From an uncultured Oscillospiraceae bacterium (GTDB taxonomy: Bacteria; Bacillota; Clostridia; Oscillospirales; Ruminococcaceae): a stretch of 64,000 nt of DNA. Position numbers and translations under genes: made by a program. This document shows positions 57,264 to 64,000 of this stretch, piece by piece. Below the pieces are notes generated by a model that was not told the DNA's origin, made no database searches, and saw nothing but the letters and a program-made list of their open reading frames with translations. The stretch is from NCBI GenBank assembly GCA_910579175.1, contig CAJTTB010000013.1, positions 10,448 to 74,447 on the forward strand, read 5' to 3'. Every line of letters begins with the position of its first letter. Position 1 is the first letter of the stretch.

Positions 57264-58481
57264 GTGAACCAAAAAAATATCCAACAACTGACCAAATATG
57301 CAACACATTTTACAAATTTATTTCATACCAACTGTCGCATTGTCGATACACAAAATCAATGTTTTGTTTCTGAAATCATTGGGAACAACCTTTATTTTGG
57401 CTCTTATTGTCAAAACAAAAATTGTCATATCCTAAACACCTATCTATATGGCTGTAACGAAGCCTATCGTTGGGGTGGAAAATATATTTATTACTGCCCA
57501 GGAGGCTTTGTATTTGTCGCCTCCTCTTTTTCAGATGATTTGGGAAATTTAATCGGCGGATTGGTCTTAGGACCCATCATTATGGGAGAATTGGACGATA
57601 CCGTTGAATTTTATCAGCATGAGGATTTAAAGAGCAAGGTGGCGCAACTTTCCAATATTCCAACCGATAAAGTCAATGATATTGCAGAATTACTGGCAGC
57701 CATTACAGGATATATCTCTGGTGTTTCTCACAGCATTCGTGGAAATATTGAAGTCAAACAAGAAACCATTCTTCAATCACTCTACACCTCTAAAAATATT
57801 CATGAGCAAAATTCCACCAGCTCCTATCCCATTGAAACAGAGCGTATGTTACAGACGATGATACACAACGGGGATAAACAAAGTGCACAGGCTCTTCTAA
57901 ACGAGTTATTGGGGCAAATTTATTTTTTGGCAAAATTCGACGTAGAAGATATCAAAATTCATATCATAGAACTTTTAACCATCTTGTCAAGAGCCACGAT
58001 TGAATCTGGTGCGGATCCCAATGAAATCATTTGGTTTAATACCAATTGTATTAAAGAAATGCAAAAATGCAACACCATTGAAGAACTCAGCATTTGGATT
58101 ACTGAAATTATGCACCGATTTGTGAATTATTCGTTTGATTTTTCCTCTATCAAACACTCTGATACGGTATATAAAGTCATTCAATATATCCGTTCCAACT
58201 ACTTTAAAAAAATTTCACTTGATGAAATTTCAAAATATGTCAACTTTAGCAAAACCTATTTAAGTCGTATTTTTAAAGAAGAAACCGGACAAAACATTTC
58301 AATGTATATGAATAAAGTTAGAATTGAAAAAGCAAAACTGTTTCTAACAGATAAAAGTATTTCTTTGGTAGACGTTGCCAACTCCGTTGGATTTGAAGAC
58401 CAAAGTTACTTTACTAAAGTATTTAAATCTATTGTGGGTACTTCTCCCAAAAAATATCAAGAAAGTCGTAATAAACCTTAG
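57264..58481 (+). CDS. PocR-like sensor domain/AraC-family regulator
   Basis: About 405 residues. The N-terminal PocR-like domain (about 10-165) has cysteines in SYCQNKNC, GCNEAY and YYCPGGFVF. A helical linker follows, then an AraC HTH pair at about 305-400 (LDEISKYVNFSKTYLSRIFKEETGQ, VDVANSVGFEDQSYFTKVFKSIVGTSPKKY). PocR domains sense small organic molecules, so this is a likely inducer-responsive activator of the operon. The GTG at 57264 follows AGGTGA; a GTG three codons earlier is also open. The corrinoid gene starts 12 nt after its stop. Confidence 0.88.
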   Translation: MNQKNIQQLTKYATHFTNLFHTNCRIVDTQNQCFVSEIIGNNLYFGSYCQNKNCHILNTYLYGCNEAYRWGGKYIYYCPGGFVFVASSFSDDLGNLIGGLVLGPIIMGELDDTVEFYQHEDLKSKVAQLSNIPTDKVNDIAELLAAITGYISGVSHSIRGNIEVKQETILQSLYTSKNIHEQNSTSSYPIETERMLQTMIHNGDKQSAQALLNELLGQIYFLAKFDVEDIKIHIIELLTILSRATIESGADPNEIIWFNTNCIKEMQKCNTIEELSIWITEIMHRFVNYSFDFSSIKHSDTVYKVIQYIRSNYFKKISLDEISKYVNFSKTYLSRIFKEETGQNISMYMNKVRIEKAKLFLTDKSISLVDVANSVGFEDQSYFTKVFKSIVGTSPKKYQESRNKP

Positions 58482-58493
58482 GAGGATTTATCT

Positions 58494-59132
58494 ATGGAAA
58501 TTTTAAATGAACTCAGTCAATTTTTACAGAAAGGTCGTTTGCCAAAAGTAAAAGAATTGGTAAATCAGGCACTAGAACAAGGTATTGACGCAAAAACAAT
58601 CTTAGAAGATGGTCTTCTTGCTGGCATGAATGTAATTGGAGAAAAATTTAAAAACAATGAGGTTTTCGTACCTGAAGTATTGATTGCCGCTCGTGCTATG
58701 AATGGAGGCGCAGAAATTTTAAAGCCACATCTTGTAGAGGCAGGGGTAGAATCCAAAGGCACCGTTGTTTTGGGTACCATCAAAGGAGATCTTCACGATA
58801 TTGGAAAAAATCTCGTTAAAATGATGATGGAAGGAAAAGGGCTAACCGTTATCGATTTGGGCGTAGATGTAAGTCCTGAACAATATATTGAAGCTGCTAG
58901 AGAACACAATGCGCAAATTATCGCTTGTTCTGCACTGCTCACCACCACTATGACCGAAATGAAAAACGTTGTTGACCAAGTCAAGGCTTCTGACTTAAAC
59001 GGCAAAGTAAAGATTATGATTGGTGGCGCCCCAGTTACTCAAAGTTTTTGTGAATCTATTGGAGCTGATCGTTATACACCTGATGCAGCTTCTGCTGCGG
59101 ATGCGGCGCTAGAACTCTGTATATCCGCTTAA
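58494..59132 (+). CDS. corrinoid (B12-binding) methyl-carrier protein
   Basis: 212 residues like MtbC/MttC/MtaC or the B12 half of MetH. Residues 1-85 form the helical B12-binding-2 domain. Residues 88-212 form the Rossmann domain with DLHDIGKN (Asp99-x-His101-x-x-Gly104), the His that ligates cobalt, plus DLGVDVSPE, SALLTTTM and GGAPVTQSF. AGGAGG precedes the ATG. It ends the DUF1638-AraC operon. No substrate methyltransferase lies beside it, so its methyl donor is unknown. The activator at 15-16.5 kb is a plausible partner. Confidence 0.93.
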   Translation: MEILNELSQFLQKGRLPKVKELVNQALEQGIDAKTILEDGLLAGMNVIGEKFKNNEVFVPEVLIAARAMNGGAEILKPHLVEAGVESKGTVVLGTIKGDLHDIGKNLVKMMMEGKGLTVIDLGVDVSPEQYIEAAREHNAQIIACSALLTTTMTEMKNVVDQVKASDLNGKVKIMIGGAPVTQSFCESIGADRYTPDAASAADAALELCISA

Positions 59133-59145
59133 TTCCAATATTTTA

Positions 59146-59183
59146 AAAAAAGCGATGGCATTTTCAAAATGCCATCGCTTTTT
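59146..59183 (+). terminator. terminator of the DUF1638-corrinoid operon
   Basis: A stem of about 18 bp (AAAAAGCGATGGCATTTT and complement) with a very short loop and a T run. Confidence 0.92.
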
Positions 59184-59279
59184 ATTTCTCTCTTTTTAGA
59201 GAAGCATTCCCATTGTATCAAACTTGAAATATATATACACCCTTATATATAACTACTTCGCCATTCCACAAACCAAAAG

Positions 59280-59678
59280 TTACTTGAACGTTATATCTTC
59301 CTTTTTGGCAGGTCTGATTGTATATTCATTCAAATGAACAATATATCCGCTTGCTTGCATATTGTCAAACTTTTCAAAACCTTCCGCAAATTCTGTTTTC
59401 ACCACTTTCCCACCAACGGGAACCAAGAAGCGGGGATTCTCTGTCGATGGAGCATATCTTTCATATAAAATTTTTATCGCTTCCACTTTTCCTTTTAAAA
59501 CAAATATATTTTTAAAATCTGAACTGTGTGCTTCGTAATAATAATTGATTTCTTCAACATCAACAGGAGTATTTATTTGTGTTGTTTTATAAACAAACCA
59601 TGTTACCGTATCCCCTATAGAAAATGCTGTCCCACAACATTCCATCTGCCAACTTTCATAAAAAACAGTGCAATTCAT
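59280..59678 (-). CDS. DUF6578-like small protein
   Basis: 132 residues, beta-rich, no membrane segment. The opening YESWQMECCGTAFSIGDTVTW resembles the family I know as DUF6578 (WQMxCCGxPF, then GDxVxW). Function is unknown. GGGAG lies upstream of the ATG. Single-gene unit between convergent terminator sequence and birA; transcribed with neither. Confidence 0.6.
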   Translation of the reverse strand: MNCTVFYESWQMECCGTAFSIGDTVTWFVYKTTQINTPVDVEEINYYYEAHSSDFKNIFVLKGKVEAIKILYERYAPSTENPRFLVPVGGKVVKTEFAEGFEKFDNMQASGYIVHLNEYTIRPAKKEDITFK

Positions 59679-59826
59679 GCTCTCATTTCTCCCAAAAATT
59701 TCAATTGCTATACCTGATTACAAGATATTTGCCTGCTACCCGCAATATATATTGACAAACTGATTCTTAATAGATACACCATTCTAAAAAGAAAGTTTTA
59801 TTTTAGAAAAATACCAAAACTTGTTG

Positions 59827-60561
59827 TTATACATATCCATATAATCCTCTTACAGATGCCTCTCCGCTGTGAATAAAAAGACGCTCCCCATCACAGTCAC
59901 AAATCAAATTTCCAGCTTCTGTGATGCCCAATGCAATCCCAGTTTTTACCTGATTTTGATAAATAACCTGAACTTGTTTTCCTCGGTTTATCAACAGTTC
60001 TTCATACTCTTGTTTGAGTGCCAAAAATCCATTTTGCTGAAACTGAGATACCAATTGATTCATCTGTTGTCCTACCTGCTTGATGATCGGCAATCGGTCA
60101 AAGGTTCGATTTAGTTCTACCTGCAAGGAAGTGGCATAAGGCAATCTATCTATCTCAAATTGTTCTTGTGTCATATTGACGTTAATCCCAATGCCACAGA
60201 CCACATGTGTCTGAGCTCCACCAATGATACTTTCACATAAAATACCGCAAATTTTTTTCTGATTTAAAATAATATCATTGGGCCATTTAATCTGAACGGG
60301 AAAATCAATCTGCTGTTGTAAAGTTTTTGCAACAGCAAGCGCTGACAAAAGAGGAAAAAGGGAAATATCTCCTATTTGATTTTTATAAACCAACGACATC
60401 AAAATATTTTCCCCTTTAGCACTCCAATTCTTTCCCATTCTCCCTTTGCCCTTGGTTTGCAAATCGGTATAAATAATACTTTGATGTTCCAATTCATCAA
60501 TATGTTCTTTTGCATAATCATTGGTGGAAGTTAATTGTTTAAAATATATTATTTGTGCCAT
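59827..60561 (-). CDS. birA: biotin--[acetyl-CoA-carboxylase] ligase without DNA-binding domain
   Basis: Attaches biotin to carboxylase carrier proteins. The catalytic domain has STNDYAK, the biotinyl-AMP loop GKGRMGKNWSA, IKWPNDI and GIGINVNM, then a C-terminal SH3-like domain. 244 residues with no N-terminal HTH means class I: ligase only, no repressor function. It is 10 nt before the phosphoesterase gene's stop, in the same direction, so cotranscription is likely. Confidence 0.92.
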   Translation of the reverse strand: MAQIIYFKQLTSTNDYAKEHIDELEHQSIIYTDLQTKGKGRMGKNWSAKGENILMSLVYKNQIGDISLFPLLSALAVAKTLQQQIDFPVQIKWPNDIILNQKKICGILCESIIGGAQTHVVCGIGINVNMTQEQFEIDRLPYATSLQVELNRTFDRLPIIKQVGQQMNQLVSQFQQNGFLALKQEYEELLINRGKQVQVIYQNQVKTGIALGITEAGNLICDCDGERLFIHSGEASVRGLYGYV

Positions 60562-60571
60562 ATGTATCCTT

Positions 60572-61057
60572 TCAATATAAAATCAAATGACAGACAATCC
60601 CAGCATCAGTGATATCAATGACTCCATAACTCGCCTTTGAATTTCGGGGTTGTACAGGACTGCCTGGATTCATGATATAAATACCATCTTCGTAAAATGT
60701 ATTGCCCTGATGGGTATGTCCATACAATGCAATTTGAGAATTCGTGCTTTTGGCTGTTTGTATCAACTGACTAAAACTATATTTTACCGATTGTAAATGT
60801 CCATGTGTACATAAAATTTGTGTATCTCCCACTACTACTTGACGTACAGCAGGTGTGTCAACGCCAAAATCACAATTTCCACGTACAGCATATAACTTTA
60901 ATTCTGGATATAACGCCTTGATATCCTCTATTTCTCGAAATCCATCTCCTAAATGAATAAAACAAGTTGCCTCTTCTAGATGTTTTTGTACAATGTTATG
61001 AAGCGCTTGAAAACTTCCATGCGTGTCTGAAATTACAATTATTCGATAACCATTCAT
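60572..61057 (-). CDS. YfcE/MJ0936-type metallophosphoesterase
   Basis: 161 residues with the full calcineurin-like metal motifs: SDTHGS, HLGDG, RGNCD, CTHGH and YGHTHQG. This is the small YfcE subfamily, active on phosphodiesters in vitro; the natural substrate is unknown. The start at 61057 has AAGGA 8 nt upstream; 58 open codons further up cross the divergent small gene and are not used. Confidence 0.9.
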   Translation of the reverse strand: MNGYRIIVISDTHGSFQALHNIVQKHLEEATCFIHLGDGFREIEDIKALYPELKLYAVRGNCDFGVDTPAVRQVVVGDTQILCTHGHLQSVKYSFSQLIQTAKSTNSQIALYGHTHQGNTFYEDGIYIMNPGSPVQPRNSKASYGVIDITDAGIVCHLILY

Positions 61058-61177
61058 TGACGTCCTTCTTTCCATTGGTATACAAAAAAATAATTCTGCA
61101 TAGTATATATTATAACTCATATAGAATTCTATTCGCAAGATAAATTTTAAACTTTTATCATGAAAGAGGTAATTATA

Positions 61178-61423
61178 ATGAATCAACCAAATCCTAAGGC
61201 AATGAATGAACTTATTCAGCAAGCTAGCCAAAAAATTGGAGTAGATGCTCGTTCTTTAAAGAATCAAATAGATAATGGAAAATTAGATGATATTATGAAA
61301 AAACTGCCTCCTCAACAGGCAAAAAACTTTCAAAATATTCTCAATAATCCCGAGATGGCAAAAAAGCTAATGGAAACACCACAAGCTAAAATGATTATGA
61401 AAAAGTTTTTCCAAGAAAAATAG
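61178..61423 (+). CDS. small acidic/amphipathic clostridial protein, gene 1 of a three-gene cluster
   Basis: Unrecognised function. 81 residues, helical, with repeated PPQQAKNFQNILNNPEMAKKLMETPQAKMIM-type segments and no membrane part. AGAGG precedes the ATG at 61178. It diverges from the phosphoesterase gene and begins a set of three small genes. Confidence 0.6.
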   Translation: MNQPNPKAMNELIQQASQKIGVDARSLKNQIDNGKLDDIMKKLPPQQAKNFQNILNNPEMAKKLMETPQAKMIMKKFFQEK

Positions 61424-61480
61424 CTTTTTATTTTCATAAAGTTTCTATTATCCAAATACCACCATAGAGGAGGGGAATCA

Positions 61481-61909
61481 TTGGAAGATTTACTGGCAAA
61501 AATGCAAGAAATTCTTGGCAGTGAAGAAGGAAGAGAACAGTTAAAAAGCGTTGCGCAAATGCTTGGTGGCAATCCTGAGTCTATGCCAAATTTATCCAAT
61601 ATTGAAAACTTACTTGGAAATTCCCAGAACACCCCTCCTCAACAGGGGGCTGTACAAACATCTAATCCAGCATTTGATCTTTCTAAAATAGACATCAATA
61701 TGATTATGAACATACAAAAAATATTGGGAAATATGAACCAGGAAGATGATACTACACGATTGTTATTGGCATTAAAACCTCATTTTAGTCAGGCAAGAAG
61801 AGATAAAATTGATAAGGCAATTAAAATACTTCATCTGCTTTCTGTTTTGCCTTTGTTAAAAGATAGTGGAATATTAGGGGGATTATTTGGAAATGACTGG
61901 AAATTATAG
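61481..61909 (+). CDS. small clostridial protein, gene 2 of the cluster
   Basis: Unrecognised. 142 residues: an N-terminal helix with SEEGREQLKSVAQMLGG, a Gln/Asn/Pro-rich linker (about 45-65), and a C-terminal helical part RLLLALKPHFSQARRDKIDKAIKILHLL ending in LLKDSGILGGLFG. The start is TTG with GAGGGG upstream. The LLALKPHxS..RR segment recurs in hypothetical proteins of spore-forming Clostridia as far as I recall, so a sporulation link is possible. Its end overlaps the next gene by 17 nt. Confidence 0.6.
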   Translation: MEDLLAKMQEILGSEEGREQLKSVAQMLGGNPESMPNLSNIENLLGNSQNTPPQQGAVQTSNPAFDLSKIDINMIMNIQKILGNMNQEDDTTRLLLALKPHFSQARRDKIDKAIKILHLLSVLPLLKDSGILGGLFGNDWKL

Positions 61910-62393
61910 CAGTGCAGAAGTATTACACATGCAACAAGATGCTATGCGTCGAGTAAAAGAGATGCAAAAAAAAGCAAATGAAAAATTACGTCAAACAGAG
62001 AGAATTATGCAGGGAAATCCCGTTCAAAATGAATCCCATGCACAAAACCAATCTCATGTTCAAAACCAATCCCACGCGCAAAACCAATCTCATGCTCAAA
62101 ATCAATCCCATGTTCAAAACCAATCTCATACTCAAAATCAATCTTCTGAACAACCACAAAAAAATTTATCTCATGCCGTTTCTCCTTCATCTGAAATCAA
62201 ACAAAATACAAAATCTCCGGCAAATTCAGAAGAAAAATCCATCACTCCAAAATCTTCTCCATCATCCAACCATCTATTTGAAAAATTGGGTTTGGACCAG
62301 GAAAAAGTAATTTTATTGGTATTGATTATTCTTTTATTAAATGAGGGAGCAGATACAAAACTCATTTTAGCTTTATGCTACCTCCTTATCTGA
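61893..62393 (+). CDS. repeat-containing small protein, gene 3 of the cluster
   Basis: Unrecognised. About 166 residues: an N-terminal helix (MQQDAMRRVKEMQKKANEKLRQ), seven six-residue repeats of the form QNQSH[AVT], a Ser/Pro/Lys linker, and a hydrophobic C terminus (KVILLVLIILLLNEG, LILALCYLLI). The two final Leu-rich segments look membrane-seeking. The ATG at 61893 lies inside the previous gene, so translation is coupled. Its last 21 nt overlap tail-to-tail with the LCP gene. Confidence 0.6.
   Translation: MTGNYSSAEVLHMQQDAMRRVKEMQKKANEKLRQTERIMQGNPVQNESHAQNQSHVQNQSHAQNQSHAQNQSHVQNQSHTQNQSSEQPQKNLSHAVSPSSEIKQNTKSPANSEEKSITPKSSPSSNHLFEKLGLDQEKVILLVLIILLLNEGADTKLILALCYLLI
62025..62150 (+). 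repeat. 18-bp tandem repeat, seven units, in coding sequence
   Basis: Seven in-frame copies of CAAAACCAATCTCATGTT-like units, with silent variation among copies. Such repeats change number readily and alter linker length without breaking the frame. Confidence 0.85.
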
Positions 62394-63236
62394 TACTTGT
62401 TTTCTCAACTGTTCTAAAGTGTCTTTATTGGGAAGCAATCCATTTTCTGTTGCATTACCATCTAAAGAAAATGATAAAAACTTTCTAGAAGATGCACGTA
62501 AAAAATAATGAATGGGGCGATCTAATTCATTAAAAATAGCTCGATTCAGATTAGTATCAGTTTTTTGAAAAATCAGGTCATAAAAACTATCTAATTTATT
62601 TGTCAGATGATCGTTTAGATAAGTGGATAAAAAGTGGGCTATTAAATCTGATTTCTCATAAAAAGCAGGTGAAAACAGTAAACTCACTACCCTTCTTCCA
62701 TCTAACAACTGTTCTCCCTCTTTAAATTGATAATCATTTGTTGTAATATCATGAGGTACATAATAAGTAATACCAGAAAAGAAATCTACAAATGTTTGCA
62801 AACTGTTTTGATCCATACGAATATATCGTTCTACGTCCAACAATAATAAATTGCCCACTGCTTTTGCAGCGCCTTCCATACTGCCATAAGTATAATGCTC
62901 TGCAATTGTTTTGGTCTTTACCTGTACTGTAGAAAGAGCAGCCGGTGGAACCTCAATGACACAACAGCGATTTGTAGTAACATCAAATTTAATTAGAAAA
63001 AAAAACTCTGGTACTTGATTTCGCTCCTTACACCCCATAAAAACAAAAGCCAAATTATCTTCTTTATTTGGAACATAGTCTGTTTTCATTGGAACATCTA
63101 TTAATTGCTCCATTGCTTGTTGTTCTTTCAATATTACAAAGTAATAAGTCGCTGCAAACATTGCCCCAAATACCAGTAAAGAAACAATCAAAGCAATTAC
63201 AAACACTCGTATTTTATAAAATCTATCTTTTTTCAT
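62373..63236 (-). CDS. LCP (LytR-CpsA-Psr)-like membrane protein with eroded active site
   Basis: About 287 residues: one N-terminal membrane segment (about 10-32) and an extracellular LCP-like domain. The typical order is visible (NLAFVFMGC, VIEVPPAAL, YGSMEGAAKAVGNLL, FVDFFSGITYYVP). The phosphate-binding PRD motif reads PPA, so the key Arg and Asp are missing. Attachment of wall polymers, the usual LCP role, is doubtful. The start at 63236 is the likeliest, with GGGTGA upstream; ATGs 4 and 20 codons earlier are open. It overlaps the repeat gene at the 3' end. Confidence 0.65.
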   Translation of the reverse strand: MKKDRFYKIRVFVIALIVSLLVFGAMFAATYYFVILKEQQAMEQLIDVPMKTDYVPNKEDNLAFVFMGCKERNQVPEFFFLIKFDVTTNRCCVIEVPPAALSTVQVKTKTIAEHYTYGSMEGAAKAVGNLLLLDVERYIRMDQNSLQTFVDFFSGITYYVPHDITTNDYQFKEGEQLLDGRRVVSLLFSPAFYEKSDLIAHFLSTYLNDHLTNKLDSFYDLIFQKTDTNLNRAIFNELDRPIHYFLRASSRKFLSFSLDGNATENGLLPNKDTLEQLRKQVSDKEVA

Positions 63237-63317
63237 CTGTTCACCCATCCTTTCTGATATATATAAAGTATAGACACAAATTAAAAACTCATACAATGAA
63301 AATGATAAATTTTATAA

Positions 63318-63363
63318 GACAAAAAGCAGCAAAGATTCTTTAGAATCTTTGCTGCTTTTTGTC
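63318..63363. terminator. bidirectional terminator at the Nudix gene
   Basis: A perfect inverted repeat of about 22 bp (GACAAAAAGCAGCAAAGATT... with complement) and a 2-nt tip; T runs on both strands. It lies 3 nt from the Nudix stop. Confidence 0.9.
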
Positions 63364-63366
63364 CAG

Positions 63367-63780
63367 TTAATAACTATCTTTAATAATTGGTTTTACATGA
63401 TTTACCAACTGACGATCGTTGTCATAACTGAGAATCGAGTGAACTCTGCTAATTTCCACCCATTTTATTTGAGAAATCTCTTCTGGCTGTGGGGTATAAT
63501 TATAGTTTTTAGCCATTGCCAAAAAATAAACAACATCCTTTTGCGTATCCTTTTTCGGAGAATAAGTTACAATCTCCCGAAAAGAAAAATCCACTATAAT
63601 GTCTATTCCTGTCTCTTCTTTTACTTCACGCATTGCCGTTTGTATTTCGGTTTCCCCATTTTCAACATGACCTTTTGGAAAAGACCAATGTCCGCCATTA
63701 GCATGCTTAATAAGCAACAACTCTGTGTTCCCGTGGTATTTGCGAAAAACAATCGCACCACAAGATTTTTCATATTGCAT
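63367..63780 (-). CDS. Nudix hydrolase
   Basis: 137 residues with an intact Nudix box GHVENGETEIQTAMREVKEETGI. The opening SCGAIVFRKYHGNTELLLIKHANGGHWSFPKGH is typical of diadenosine tetraphosphate hydrolases of bacterial/animal type, so Ap4A or a related dinucleotide is a likely substrate. AGAGG precedes the ATG. Single gene beside the rRNA operon end. Confidence 0.92.
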   Translation of the reverse strand: MQYEKSCGAIVFRKYHGNTELLLIKHANGGHWSFPKGHVENGETEIQTAMREVKEETGIDIIVDFSFREIVTYSPKKDTQKDVVYFLAMAKNYNYTPQPEEISQIKWVEISRVHSILSYDNDRQLVNHVKPIIKDSY

Positions 63781-63887
63781 GATAAAGCGCCTCTACTTTC
63801 CATTTGATAATCAACTATATCATACCATAAATAGAGAAAAAAATCTTGAACAATTCAATAATTTATTAAATGTTTCTCTAATAAAAC

Positions 63888-63918
63888 AAAAAAAGAAGAA
63901 ACCCCAAGGATTTCTTCT
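63888..63918 (-). terminator. rRNA operon terminator
   Basis: AGAAGAAA, 9-nt loop, TTTCTTCT and T run on the minus strand, just after the 5S rRNA. Confidence 0.88.
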
Positions 63919-63925
63919 AAAAAAT

Positions 63926-64000
63926 GACAGCATCTATCTATTTTTCCAAGCCGTCACCAGCTTAGTATCTTCGACGCAAATGAGCTTAACTTCTGTGTTC
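63926..64000 (-). rRNA. rrf: 5S ribosomal RNA, 3' part
   Basis: The complement begins at the window edge with GAACACAGAAGTTAAGCTCA, the universal 5S loop B/helix III region, and runs through GTGACGGCTTGG to GATGCTGTCA. The 5' part lies beyond the window. It implies an rRNA operon entering on the minus strand from the right. Confidence 0.93.

Noticed and set aside
62005..62190. Minus-strand ORF with regular Gly-Phe-Glu-His repeats
   Set aside because: It is the antisense reading of the 18-bp tandem repeat in the plus-strand gene.

Overview
This window looks like a chromosomal segment of a low-GC, strictly anaerobic Firmicute of the class Clostridia, probably a gut-type organism. The grounds are a single-chain pyruvate:ferredoxin oxidoreductase, the short-motif ThiC found in anaerobes, a perfect CIRCE operator at groESL, the radical SAM/DUF2344 pair, and clear sigma-A promoters and Rho-independent terminators. 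Species assignment is not possible from the sequence alone. Most of the window is core chromosome. No intact insertion sequence, prophage or CRISPR array was found.

Layout. 0-12 kb: 3' part of a glycogen phosphorylase, then a minus-strand run with ilvC, a GntR/FCD regulator, an atypical homocysteine methyltransferase-like protein, argS, a DUF1934 gene, murI, ddl, a nucleotidyltransferase-fold gene and fba. 12-24 kb: luxS, an M23 envelope peptidase with a WalR-like box, a corrinoid-activation (RACE-type) ferredoxin/ASKHA protein, a DUF6062-like gene, an OGG1-type glycosylase, TPP riboswitch plus thiC, and pyruvate:ferredoxin oxidoreductase with a structured leader. 23.7-25.6 kb: an AT-rich decaying patch with small membrane ORFs, a gene remnant and a methyltransferase cut by one in-frame TAG. 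25.7-36 kb: a CPBP protease, a putative cystine/disulfide cluster (transporter, CoA-disulfide-reductase-like enzyme, RidA, divergent YheO-type regulator), a PdaB-like deacetylase, a YdbS/YdbT pair, tRNA-Arg(ACG) and an NhaC-type antiporter.

36-50 kb: an unusual Hsp90-like ATPase translationally coupled to a TPR protein and preceded by a frameshifted DegV gene; CIRCE-groES-groEL; a GH36-type glycosidase; an ABC exporter with a 19-codon leader ORF; a nitroreductase; citrate synthase. 49-56 kb: rlmB, a pseudo-P-type ATPase, and the radical SAM/DUF2344 pair. 56-59 kb: DUF1638, a PocR/AraC regulator and a solitary corrinoid protein. 59-64 kb: birA, a phosphoesterase, three small clostridial ORFs, a degenerate LCP protein, a Nudix hydrolase, and the 3' end of a 5S rRNA that marks an rRNA operon entering from the right.

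Genes that may work together: luxS, the homocysteine-domain protein, the RACE-type activator and the DUF1638/corrinoid operon all touch one-carbon and homocysteine chemistry. Two copies of a two-hairpin element, with an apparent compensatory base change, lie upstream of luxS and in the leader of the DUF1638 operon. The most novel-looking protein systems are the pseudo-P-type ATPase and the Hsp90-like/TPR pair.
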